This document shows positions 13,847 to 21,755 of a DNA stretch of 27,309 nucleotides, one piece after another. Origin of the DNA: a virus; IMG/VR virus record IMGVR_UViG_3300030060_003576, positions 1-27,309 of that record. One strand, written 5' to 3'. A program made the translations under genes and the position numbers. Positions within the stretch are counted from its first letter, which is position 1. Every line of letters begins with the position of its first letter. The notes beneath the pieces were generated by a model that worked only from the letters and a program-made list of their open reading frames with translations, did no database searches and was not told the DNA's origin.

Positions 13847-14277
13847 TGGCCTTTTCCGGTTCAGCCCTTTGCACGTCCTTCAAGCAAGAGATCCTTGTAG
13901 GCACGCATAACTTCACCGCATCAAGCGGTAATACTTTCAAGCTTGCACTGTATACAAACTCAGCCTCCCCAACGGCTGCTACGACTGCTTACTCAACAGG
14001 TAATGAGGTCAGCGGGACGGGGTACAGTGCTGGCGGCGGGACACTTACAAGTGTCACACCAACAACGAGCAGCACTACCGCTTTTTGTGATTTTGCGGAT
14101 TTGACGTTCTCAAGTTCCTCTATCACGGCACGCGGCGCACTTATCTATAACTCAAGCGCATCCAACAAAGCGGTTGCAGTTCTCGACTTTGGCTCTGACA
14201 AGACCTCATCGTCGGGCGACTTTACGGTTAGCTTCCCAACCGCTGACGCTAGTAACGCGATTATTCGTCTAGCCTAA
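13846..14277 (+). CDS. Beta-rich tail or fibre-associated protein
   Basis: A 143-residue protein, almost entirely strand-forming and rich in Ser, Thr, Ala and Gly. Signs are CTSFKQEILVGTHNFT, NTFKLALYTNSASPT, TGYSAGGGTLTSVTPTTSST, FCDFADLTFSSSSITARGA and LIYNSSASNKAVAVLDFGSD. Proteins with the strand pattern FK-ALYT-SA-L and AR-ALIYN are common in tail-fibre regions of aquatic phages; they are usually named structural or hypothetical. It is probably a trimeric or beta-sandwich part of the fibre system. ATG on the previous stop (TAATG). Confidence 0.72.
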   Translation: MAFSGSALCTSFKQEILVGTHNFTASSGNTFKLALYTNSASPTAATTAYSTGNEVSGTGYSAGGGTLTSVTPTTSSTTAFCDFADLTFSSSSITARGALIYNSSASNKAVAVLDFGSDKTSSSGDFTVSFPTADASNAIIRLA

Positions 14278-14279
14278 CC

Positions 14280-14927
14280 ATGCCGACCTTAACCGGGTGG
14301 GGGCGCTCAACTTGGAACGCGGGGTCATACGGCTCTGACATCGAGCAAGTCGATGTAAGCGGGGTAGCGTCAACAACGGCAATAGGTTCGGCAACAGTTA
14401 CGGGCACGGCAGTTGTATCTCCAACTGGTTTGTCTTCAACGACAGCCGTTGGATCTACGAGCGTCACTCAAGGTTCTGGCGTCACCGTCAGCCCGACCGG
14501 CATTTCGTCAACAACGGCGGTTGGCTCGGTCACAATCAACTTGGCCCCGGTTGTTGCACCAACGGGAGTTTCATCAACCGCATCTGTCGGTGATGCAAAT
14601 GCAAGGGCTGGTTTCGTTGTAGATGTTACCGGTGTGTCGTCCAGCGGTGGAGTTGGTTCGCCAACAATTTCAGAGGGAACGGGCGTAACTGTATCTCCTA
14701 GCGGGATCGCTTCTACCACCGCAATCGGCAGCGCAACGTCTGGGGCCGGAACAACTTTCACTGCTGTGGATGTCGTATCTGAAACCGCAGTCGGAACCGT
14801 TTCAATTACAGCAATCGCGAATGTATCGCTAACCGGTGTCTCAAGCACAACGGCTGTAGGCACAACAAACATATGGGGACTGCTTGATACGAGCGCCTCG
14901 ACAACTTGGACGCCGATAGCAGCGTAG
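14280..14927 (+). CDS. Eight-unit tandem repeat protein, likely tail fibre
   Basis: A 215-residue protein: a short N-terminus (LTGWGRSTWNAGSYGSD), about eight repeats of 20-24 residues (residues 24-203), and a C-terminal TSASTTWTPI. The consensus is V-x-x-T-G-V-S-S-T-T-A-V-G-S followed by a variable strand. Such alternating polar strands would form a fibrous stack or beta-helix. There is no cysteine and hardly any Lys. The GWGRSTWN start recalls fibre and baseplate-associated proteins in marine phages. It sits three bases after the previous gene and just before the tail fibre gene. Role inferred from context. Confidence 0.75.
   Translation: MPTLTGWGRSTWNAGSYGSDIEQVDVSGVASTTAIGSATVTGTAVVSPTGLSSTTAVGSTSVTQGSGVTVSPTGISSTTAVGSVTINLAPVVAPTGVSSTASVGDANARAGFVVDVTGVSSSGGVGSPTISEGTGVTVSPSGIASTTAIGSATSGAGTTFTAVDVVSETAVGTVSITAIANVSLTGVSSTTAVGTTNIWGLLDTSASTTWTPIAA
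14349..14888 (+). repeat. Protein-level tandem repeats (about 8 x 60-72 bp)
   Basis: The repeated S-T-T-A-V/I-G core is written with different codons in each unit (for example tcaacaacggcaataggt, tcaacgacagccgttgga, tctaccaccgcaatcggc), so the DNA copies are diverged while the protein motif is kept. Confidence 0.75.
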
Positions 14928-14936
14928 GAAACAAAG

Positions 14937-15836
14937 ATGCCATCAACTTATGTAAACAATCTTCGACTGGAAGAGATAGCGACCGGAGAAGCCTCTGGTA
15001 CATGGGGCACCAAGACAAACACCTCCCTCGAATTGATTGGTGAGGCACTTGGTAGAGGCACGGAAAATCTTGGCAGTGACGCTGATGCGACGATCACGAT
15101 TGCTGACGGTGCGGCAGATGCTGCACGGGCAATGTACCTAAAGATAACGTCCACGTCCTTATCAACCACGCGCACTGTTACGCTCGCTCCCAATACAGTT
15201 TCCAAACTTTGGTTTATTGAAAACGCAACGACCGGCAGTCAGTCGATCAACATCAGCCAAGGCAGCGGTGCCAATGTCACCATTGCAAACGGCAAGACCG
15301 CGCTGATCGCGACGGACGGTGCTGGGTCTGGCGCGGCTGTGGTCGATGTCTTCGCTACGCTCGCAGCCGGATCTCTAACCCTCGGCACGGCGTTACCCGT
15401 CGCCAGCGGCGGAACGGGATCGACCTCGGCCAGTGACGCCAGAACGGCGCTCGGCCTTGCAATCGGATCTGATGTCGCGGCGTTTAATGCAGATACCTTG
15501 TTCGCGGATGTCAGTGACAATCTGACCGCTGGATTTAGTAGCGACATCGAAGCTATTGGCAATTCGGGAACCGGGACTCAAACCCTAGAGATTGCCACCG
15601 CCAAAGAGAATCTCAAAACGCTTACCATAAACGGAAGCTTTACGCTTGCACCTCAGACCGCAAATTCGGTGGTCGCAATGATCACAACCAATGACGGGAC
15701 GGGCGGCTACACGATTACAACAAGCGGATATGACAAGGTATCTGGAACCTACAACAACGCCGCAAGTGCAAAGCACTTGATGAGAAGCACTGTCATCGAC
15801 GGCACCCAAGTCTTGGAAATTCTGGAGATCGCATAG
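14937..15836 (+). CDS. Tail fibre protein
   Basis: A 299-residue protein. The N-terminus has the pattern LRLEEIATGEASGTWGTKTN (residues 9-28), frequent at the virion-attaching ends of marine phage fibres. The middle has small Gly/Thr-rich strands, then ASGGTGSTSASDARTALG (156-173), the classic tail-fibre motif, and a helical linker GSDVAAFNADTLF. The C-terminal third is a beta domain ending HLMRSTVIDGTQVLEILEIA. It probably forms a trimer. The ATG follows TAGGAA at the end of the previous gene. Its stop touches the next ATG directly (TAGATG). Confidence 0.82.
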   Translation: MPSTYVNNLRLEEIATGEASGTWGTKTNTSLELIGEALGRGTENLGSDADATITIADGAADAARAMYLKITSTSLSTTRTVTLAPNTVSKLWFIENATTGSQSINISQGSGANVTIANGKTALIATDGAGSGAAVVDVFATLAAGSLTLGTALPVASGGTGSTSASDARTALGLAIGSDVAAFNADTLFADVSDNLTAGFSSDIEAIGNSGTGTQTLEIATAKENLKTLTINGSFTLAPQTANSVVAMITTNDGTGGYTITTSGYDKVSGTYNNAASAKHLMRSTVIDGTQVLEILEIA

Positions 15837-18290
15837 ATGTCGATCATCAACCCCTTGCTGGGTAGTAATCTTGTATCCGGGTTCGACACAACTCTGATTG
15901 GCAAATCAGTATGGCTGGATGGTTCTTCTGACGGTTTTGTAAGATCAGCAAGTGACTTTGACGATGAAGATGGAAAAGAATTTACACTAGGTACTTGGTT
16001 TCAACTTACTGAACTTAGTGTCACTGGTGCATTGTTCTGTGCTGGAATTACTAGTGACTATACGTCCATAAGACATGGTGTTGATAATAAAATTTATTTT
16101 CAAACCCAAGTTGGGGATGCAATTTTAAGCTCACCCAACGTCTACCGAGATGTTGGCTGGTATCACATTTTAGTTTCCGTCGATACAACACAGTCAACAG
16201 CAAGCAACAGGGTACGGCTATTTATAAATGGTGAAGAGGTAACATTTTCTGGGACACAACCAGACCAAAATCGCGCTTACAAATTCAACACCGCGCAAAT
16301 TCACGAAATTGGTGACAGTTACGAAAACGGCGCTTTTGAGGGGTACCTAGCGCAGTCATTTATGATTGGGTCTAAATCAATCCAACAGGGTGATTTTGCT
16401 ATCACAGACTTTTTAGATACGTTCACCTTCGGATCAAATGGCTCTCAGTTTATACCTAAAAAGCATACTGCAATAAAGACGCTTGTAGATGCTGGTAGTG
16501 ACAACTCCTTTCTTTTAGATTTTGAACCCGCTGATCCTACTGTATCAAACGCGCTGGGATTAGATATTAGCACTTACGGTAATAATTTTACCTCGACCAG
16601 TATGGGTAGTGCTAATCAGTCTGGGAATACACCAAGTAATCTTTACCCTGTAATTAATATAATTGATCATTCAAATAATACTTTACCCACTACTTCAGAA
16701 GGTAATTTAAGAGCGGCTGGCCCCGGTGCATCTAGAGCATGTATGAGAACCACGATACCTATTCCCACAACTGGTAAATGGTATTGGGAAGCAAAGTGGA
16801 ACAGTGTAGCTTCTGCAAGAATTGGTTTTGCTGAAAGTAATAGTCAGCTTTTATCTAACTGTGGGCAATCCGCTCTTAGCTGGGGCATTCAGAATGATGG
16901 TAAACTTGTAAATAATAATTCTGAAGGATCAGCATTATTCTCATGGTCAACCAACGATATTATCGCAATGGCTTACGATGCAGATAATAGCAAGTTTTGG
17001 TTTGGACGAATTGCTAGTGGTACTACTTCTGTGACTTGGGCAAGCAGTGGTAACCCAGAAACAGGAGCTAACGCAACAGTAACCAGCGTTCCTACACAAA
17101 TTACACCAGCTTTGGATACTAACACTGGTGATGTAAATTTGTTTTTTCCAGAAGAAGATTGGACATTATCTTCAAAATTATCGGGCTTTAAAGAAATAAA
17201 TTCTGCAAACTTAACCACACCAGCAAATCAAGGCATAGATTATTTTAATGCTGTAAAATATACAGGGAATGGCACTGCAATTGGCAGCGGTGGAAAGGCA
17301 GTTACAGGAGCAGGGTTTAAACCAGATTGGGTGTGGATTAAAAATAGAGACGCTGGCGATGACCATGCACTATATGACATTGCCAGAGGTGTGACAAAGC
17401 AATGGGAGTCGAATACCAATACCACCGCAAGTACAGAATCTGAAGGACTAACAACCTTTGGGTCTGATGGTTTTACAGTTGGCAGTTTAGACCAAGTTAA
17501 TACTAATACTGAAGACTTTATTAGTTGGAATTGGCTTGCTTCTAATAGCACCTCAACCACATCTCCTGCCGGAACTATAGCCAGCACTTCTTCTGTTGCT
17601 AGTCCGGGTCATTTTAGCGTGGGAACCTATACTGGAAATAGTACTGACAACTCTACAGTCGGACATGGGCTTGGTGGTATCCCAGAAATGATTATAGTCC
17701 GTAATCTTAGTCGTAGCACATATGGTTTAGTTTGGCATACAGATGGTGGAGGTGCCACACATACAGCGGACTTTGCAGTCACCGCAACTTTTTCAGCTAA
17801 TGATGAAAAATTTGGTGGAAGTGACGCATCTAATCCAACTGCTAATGTATTTAAAATTGGTGATCACAATGAAATAAATGCAAGTAGTGAAAGCCTTGTA
17901 TTCTATGCACTTCGATCAGTTGCTGGTGTATGTAAAGTGGGAAGCTATATAGGAGATGGTGGTGCTACTGCTCCTCCGTATGTTCACTTGGGATTTCGTC
18001 CAAGATTTGTAATGTATAAAAATGCTTCAGTTTCCAAAGACTGGGTAATAACTGACACAGAAAGAACAACAACAAATCCTGCTGAACTGTTTCTTTTTCC
18101 TAACTTAGCTATTGCAGAAGCGGCAAATGGAACATCAAGTGGAAGTACTTATGATATTGATTTGTTAGCTGACGGATTTCGCCCAATAACTGGCGATAGC
18201 GCACTTAATGGTAGTGGTAATACTATTGTATATATGGCTATGGCAGATATAGGCGGTGGTGGTACGCTACCACCGATTTACGGAAGGTAA
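15837..18290 (+). CDS. LamG/SPRY/triple-repeat receptor-binding protein
   Basis: An 817-residue protein. Residues 22-190 form a LamG/concanavalin-like lectin domain (KEFTLGTWFQLTEL, GWYHILVSVDTT, NRVRLFINGEEV, AFEGYLAQSFMIG). Residues 295-440 resemble a SPRY fold (GKWYWEAKWNSVASARIGFA, IIAMAYDADNSKFWFGR). Three copies of a further repeat follow at about 470-567, 592-693 and 699-803, each with Y-x-G, a GhxPxhhhhhN core and a closing NxxxEDFISWNW/VFYAL/YMAMA strand; they match the pattern of DUF7483-type phage adhesin repeats as far as I recall. The protein probably binds host surface glycans at the tail tip. The gene is visibly AT-richer than its neighbours, a sign of recent exchange. The ATG at 15837 abuts the previous stop. 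Confidence 0.83.
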   Translation: MSIINPLLGSNLVSGFDTTLIGKSVWLDGSSDGFVRSASDFDDEDGKEFTLGTWFQLTELSVTGALFCAGITSDYTSIRHGVDNKIYFQTQVGDAILSSPNVYRDVGWYHILVSVDTTQSTASNRVRLFINGEEVTFSGTQPDQNRAYKFNTAQIHEIGDSYENGAFEGYLAQSFMIGSKSIQQGDFAITDFLDTFTFGSNGSQFIPKKHTAIKTLVDAGSDNSFLLDFEPADPTVSNALGLDISTYGNNFTSTSMGSANQSGNTPSNLYPVINIIDHSNNTLPTTSEGNLRAAGPGASRACMRTTIPIPTTGKWYWEAKWNSVASARIGFAESNSQLLSNCGQSALSWGIQNDGKLVNNNSEGSALFSWSTNDIIAMAYDADNSKFWFGRIASGTTSVTWASSGNPETGANATVTSVPTQITPALDTNTGDVNLFFPEEDWTLSSKLSGFKEINSANLTTPANQGIDYFNAVKYTGNGTAIGSGGKAVTGAGFKPDWVWIKNRDAGDDHALYDIARGVTKQWESNTNTTASTESEGLTTFGSDGFTVGSLDQVNTNTEDFISWNWLASNSTSTTSPAGTIASTSSVASPGHFSVGTYTGNSTDNSTVGHGLGGIPEMIIVRNLSRSTYGLVWHTDGGGATHTADFAVTATFSANDEKFGGSDASNPTANVFKIGDHNEINASSESLVFYALRSVAGVCKVGSYIGDGGATAPPYVHLGFRPRFVMYKNASVSKDWVITDTERTTTNPAELFLFPNLAIAEAANGTSSGSTYDIDLLADGFRPITGDSALNGSGNTIVYMAMADIGGGGTLPPIYGR

Positions 18291-18480
18291 ACAAAATGAT
18301 TGCACTAGAACTTAACGGACAACTTGTTTACCAAGGGTCTTGGAATAACAAGTTACAAGAGATGTTAGGACTTGTTGGTAATAGGCAACCAAGGTTGCCA
18401 TTTGAAACGTCAGCAGGAACTTTGCGAAACATTGAATATGTAAGGGCTTCGCTCGACGCTTATTCAAGAAGTGGTTCAGA
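15890..18480. other. AT-rich island covering the adhesin gene
   Basis: By hand count 16621-16680 has 16 G+C of 60 and 16561-16620 has 22 of 60, against 38 of 60 at 14461-14520. The low-GC stretch starts shortly after the adhesin start and fades inside the 5' third of the DUF4376 gene. The edges are approximate. Confidence 0.7.
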
Positions 18481-18949
18481 AACCGGTGCGGTAAGTGGGA
18501 GTGTTTGGAAGATTAATGTCGCGGCTAAAGACATTGATCTCGCTAATGCAAAGCAAATTGCTCGGGACACAATAGCTGCAAAGCGTTTTGAGGTAGAGAC
18601 TGGCGGTGTAATTGCCAACAGCAAGTACTACGCGACAGATCGAGACTCACAGGCTGCTATCGCTCGGGCAACGGGAACAGTAAGCTGGAAGGCTGCTGGA
18701 ATTGTAGTGCGTGACGTTGTCCAAGAGGATGAAAGCACAGTAGCAACCAGCTTTATCTCCGATCCAGAATTTGTTGATACCGACATGGCGGCGCTCGGTG
18801 CAGTTGTCAGTCAGCATGTCCGTGATGCCTACGCAAAAGAGAAAGAGCTTCTTACGGCAATCAACGGTGCTTCAAATGTAAATGCGCTACGGGCGATAGA
18901 CCTCGATAGTGGTTGGGCGTTCGTTCCTCAAAACGACTCTGGCGAATAA
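18296..18949 (+). CDS. DUF4376 protein, fibre-associated
   Basis: A 217-residue protein. The C-terminal part matches DUF4376 (PF14301): KQIARDTIAAKRFEVETGGV, then YYATDRDSQAAIARATGTVS, WKAAGIVVRDV, and VVSQHVRDAYAKEKELLTAI ending DLDSGWAFVP. DUF4376 domains are found at the end of phage tail fibres or in small proteins next to fibre genes, and may act as fibre chaperone or cap. The first 60 residues are of the adjacent fibre style (MIALELNGQLVYQGSWNNK). It starts five bases after the adhesin stop; its first part shares the adhesin's low GC, so both probably moved together. Confidence 0.84.
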   Translation: MIALELNGQLVYQGSWNNKLQEMLGLVGNRQPRLPFETSAGTLRNIEYVRASLDAYSRSGSETGAVSGSVWKINVAAKDIDLANAKQIARDTIAAKRFEVETGGVIANSKYYATDRDSQAAIARATGTVSWKAAGIVVRDVVQEDESTVATSFISDPEFVDTDMAALGAVVSQHVRDAYAKEKELLTAINGASNVNALRAIDLDSGWAFVPQNDSGE

Positions 18950-18953
18950 ATAA

Positions 18954-19136
18954 GTGACAATTGAGTTAAAAGCAGCCGGGGACGCTCTGGGCCTTCTCGG
19001 GACGCTAACCGTGTGGGCAAATGCTCTCACACCAATCTTCTCGGTCTTGGTAAGCGTTGTCACCATTGTGTGGTTTGTCTTGCGGATCTTAGAGACTTCA
19101 ACTGTAAAACGGTTGCTAGGAAAATCTGACGACTGA
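18954..19136 (+). CDS. Putative holin
   Basis: A 60-residue protein starting at GTG 18954. Residues 10-48 are hydrophobic (LGLLGTLTVWANALTPIFSV, LVSVVTIVWFVLRILE) with room for one long or two short membrane segments, and the C-terminal tail is charged (VKRLLGKSDD). This size and layout fit small phage holins that open the inner membrane at lysis. No endolysin was recognised in the window, so the lysis partner must be elsewhere or hidden in a virion protein. Its stop overlaps the next ATG (TGATG), tying it to the nozzle gene. Confidence 0.68.
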   Translation: MTIELKAAGDALGLLGTLTVWANALTPIFSVLVSVVTIVWFVLRILETSTVKRLLGKSDD

Positions 19137-21451
19137 TGCCATTTCAAGCTTTAAAGTTTCCGCCGGGGATCGTGAGAGACCTTACAAGAAACGCGGGAGC
19201 CGGGGGCTGGTATGATGCCGACAAGATTCGCTTCCGAAATGGACTACCCGAAAAAATTGGTGGGTGGAAGCAACTCATTGCCGCGCAGTTTGAGGGTATC
19301 TGTCGTTCGCTGTTTTCGTGGACGACGCTTGCAAACGAAAAGCTCCTCGGTGTCGGAACCACTGCGCGGTTTCTGATTGAAAAAGACGGTGTCCTTAATA
19401 ACGTCACACCCTTTCGCACGTCAGCGATTACATTAGGAACGAACCCGCTCCAGACGGGAACGGCTGGGAGTGGTGTAGTTACAGTCACTCATGCAAGTCA
19501 CGGGGCTTTAAACGGCGACACGGTCAACATTACCGGAGCTACGACAACCGATGGTATAACAGCCGCACAGCTTACTGGCGCGTTTGTCATTACGCTTTTA
19601 GACAGCAACTCATATACAATAACGACGGCTGGCAGCGCCTCATCTGGCAGCACAGCCGGTGGTGGTAGTGCGGTTATTGTCCAGTATGAGATAAACACCG
19701 CTCCGGACTCTGATGTCAGTTCCGGCTACGGGTCTGGTGTTTGGGGTGGTACTTCTGCAACCGCCCTAACGACTACACTGTCTGGCAGCATGACGGACTC
19801 TGCTTCAAATTTTACCGTCGCCTCTGCAACGGGGTTTGTCGATACGGCCACTACGTTAAGCGTGGCAATAACCGATATCTCGACTGCTGGTATCCAAGTC
19901 GCGAGCGTGTCGGCCTTTCCAGATCGCGGTCACATAAAAATCGGTTCAGAGATAATCCAGTATACAGAGCGTAATACGACTGGAAATGTGTTCGGTGGGA
20001 TTACGCGGGAAACATATGGCACCACGGCGGCAGCACACTCGTCTTCCGCCACGGTAGATTTTGTAGGCACTGTCAAAATAGATGACGAGCTAATCGCCTA
20101 CGACACGATTAGTACAAACACCTTCTCTGGATTAGTTCGTCCTGTGCAAGGCACGTCTGCTGTAGCACATAGCAGTGGTGCGAATGTTGTTAACGCTGAC
20201 GACAATATTGGTTGGGGTCTCGCGCCGACAAACGCATCGACAGCGGTGACTTCAACGTCACGCGCTTGGACGCAAGACAACTTTGGTGAAGATCTGTTGT
20301 TCAATCTCAAGGACGACAAGATCTACTACTGGCAGAAAAGTGACGGTGTCGGTACACGCGGCGTAGAACTTTCATCTTTAACTGGTGCAAACGGAACACC
20401 AACAGTTGCTCGCCAGATTATGGTATCCGATCAATCGCGCCACATCATCGTACTTGGCACGAATGCAATCGGTAGCACGGTTCAAGATTTGATGCTGGTC
20501 CGTTTTAGTGATGCCGAGTCACTAACGGAGTTCACACCCGAAACAACAAACTCAGCCGGTGATCTTCGACTAGGAACTGGTTCAGAGATAATCGGTGCGC
20601 TGCAAACACGACAAGAGGTTTTGATCTGGACGGATGCTGCGCTCTACTCGATGCGGTTTACCGGCGCTCCGTTTGTCTTCGGCCTCCAGATGTTGGCTAG
20701 CGGTGTAACGATCCAGTCAATGAAGGCAGCGGGCCAACAGAACGATGTCGTTTACTGGATGGGGCAAAACCGCTTTCAGTTCTACGATGGTTCCGTCCAT
20801 ACGCTCGACTGTCCCGTTCTTGAGTATGTCTTCACAGATATCAACTTGTCGCGCAAAGACATCTTCTATGCCGGGGTGAACGCCGAGTTCAACGAGGTGA
20901 CGTGGTGGTATTGCTCCTCAAGTTCCACAGAGATCGACCGTTACGTTACATACAATACTGTCGATAAGGCATGGACGTTCGGAAACCTTGCTCGCTCCGC
21001 GTGGGTGGATCGACGTGGCCGTAGTTTCCCGATTGCTGCCAGCCCCAATGACCGGCGACTATACGAGCATGACAACGGGCAAGACGACGGTGAGAACGAC
21101 ACGGGCATAACCGCATTCGTTGAAAGCTCCGACATTATCATGGGGCAAGGGGAAACCTTCCAATCTGTGCGGCGGTTGCTACCCGATCTTTCTTTTAACG
21201 GTTCCGAAGCAGATGCACCGTCCGCAACGCTGACATTAAAAGCTCGAAACTTTCCGGGTGCAAACTTCGACCAGTCAGAAGCAGCAGCGGTAACCGCAAC
21301 CCAGACAGTCGATGTCGAACAGTTTACCAAACAGAGCAATGTTCGGTTACGAGGTAGAGCCATAGCGGTGCGCGTTGAAAGCAGCGACCTTGGCACGCAG
21401 TGGCGCTTTGGCGTTCCAATGATTGAGGTGAGACCAGACGGAAGACGATGA
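19136..21451 (+). CDS. Tail nozzle/stabilisation protein (P22 gp10 or T7 gp12-like) with insertions
   Basis: A 771-residue protein. The start is typical for this tail family: LKFPPGIVRDLTRNAGAGGW, YDADKIRFRNGLPEKIGGWK. The core then has GYGSGVWGG (about 197-205) and resumes near residue 358 with GWGLAPTNAS and AWTQDNFGEDLLFN, NLKDDKIYYWQ, RQIMVSDQSRHIIVLGTN, WTDAALYSMRFTGAPFVF, RFQFYDGSVHTLDCPVLEY and a C-terminal RGRAIAVRVESSDLGTQWRF. Two extra pieces interrupt it: about 108-183 (TVTHASHGALNGDTVNITGA) and about 206-356, which holds two copies of an IKIGSEIIQYT...GTTAAAHSS motif. It should form the tail tube or nozzle that closes the portal channel. Whether it is nearer gp10 or gp12 cannot be decided by eye. 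Confidence 0.8.
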   Translation: MPFQALKFPPGIVRDLTRNAGAGGWYDADKIRFRNGLPEKIGGWKQLIAAQFEGICRSLFSWTTLANEKLLGVGTTARFLIEKDGVLNNVTPFRTSAITLGTNPLQTGTAGSGVVTVTHASHGALNGDTVNITGATTTDGITAAQLTGAFVITLLDSNSYTITTAGSASSGSTAGGGSAVIVQYEINTAPDSDVSSGYGSGVWGGTSATALTTTLSGSMTDSASNFTVASATGFVDTATTLSVAITDISTAGIQVASVSAFPDRGHIKIGSEIIQYTERNTTGNVFGGITRETYGTTAAAHSSSATVDFVGTVKIDDELIAYDTISTNTFSGLVRPVQGTSAVAHSSGANVVNADDNIGWGLAPTNASTAVTSTSRAWTQDNFGEDLLFNLKDDKIYYWQKSDGVGTRGVELSSLTGANGTPTVARQIMVSDQSRHIIVLGTNAIGSTVQDLMLVRFSDAESLTEFTPETTNSAGDLRLGTGSEIIGALQTRQEVLIWTDAALYSMRFTGAPFVFGLQMLASGVTIQSMKAAGQQNDVVYWMGQNRFQFYDGSVHTLDCPVLEYVFTDINLSRKDIFYAGVNAEFNEVTWWYCSSSSTEIDRYVTYNTVDKAWTFGNLARSAWVDRRGRSFPIAASPNDRRLYEHDNGQDDGENDTGITAFVESSDIIMGQGETFQSVRRLLPDLSFNGSEADAPSATLTLKARNFPGANFDQSEAAAVTATQTVDVEQFTKQSNVRLRGRAIAVRVESSDLGTQWRFGVPMIEVRPDGRR

Positions 21452-21747
21452 GCGAGGCACTTGATCCTGTCTTGCCATATCCCTCTGGAGGGAATGTAGA
21501 TACTTCTTACATGAACCGGTTGGTGCGCTCTATTGAGATGTACCTCATCCGGAACGCGGATCGCGGCTTTGTTAGAGCCAGCACGATCTCCGCAACCCAG
21601 TTGCCAACGAGTGGTTACAACCTTCGGGAAGGTGATCTCTTCGTTGATGAAAACGGTTTCGTGAAAATTAGTCAATTAAATGACGCACACACATCCAGTG
21701 TGTCGAGCGTGACTGCGCTTGGCACGGTCACGGTGACGACGAGTTAG
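21448..21747 (+). CDS. Small conserved phage protein, function unknown
   Basis: A 99-residue protein with LPYPSGGNVDTSYMNRLVRS, IEMYLIRNADRGFVRAS, LREGDLFVDENGFVKI and the ending LGTVTVTT. The pattern P-x-x-x-P-x-G-G-x-h-D/N-x-x-Y-x-x-x-L-h-R-x-h-E fits a small helical front and a beta hairpin end (GDLFVDENGFVKI). Similar short proteins follow nozzle genes in marine phages, from memory. The ATG overlaps the nozzle stop (ATGA), indicating a joint function, perhaps a small tail component. Confidence 0.75.
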   Translation: MSEALDPVLPYPSGGNVDTSYMNRLVRSIEMYLIRNADRGFVRASTISATQLPTSGYNLREGDLFVDENGFVKISQLNDAHTSSVSSVTALGTVTVTTS

Positions 21748-21755
21748 GACATACC

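Noticed and set aside
18254-18276. CGGTGGT...ACCACCG hairpin near the adhesin stop, a possible terminator.
   Set aside because: It lies inside codons for a G-G-G-G-T-L-P-P tail, and no T run follows. The next gene starts only six bases after the stop, so transcription is expected to continue.
20941-21675. A 244-codon open frame on the minus strand.
   Set aside because: It lies opposite the well-supported nozzle gene, has Arg/Ser-rich shadow composition and no ribosome binding site or neighbour on that strand. Other long antisense frames (for example 1407-1928 and 23273-23764) were rejected for the same reasons.
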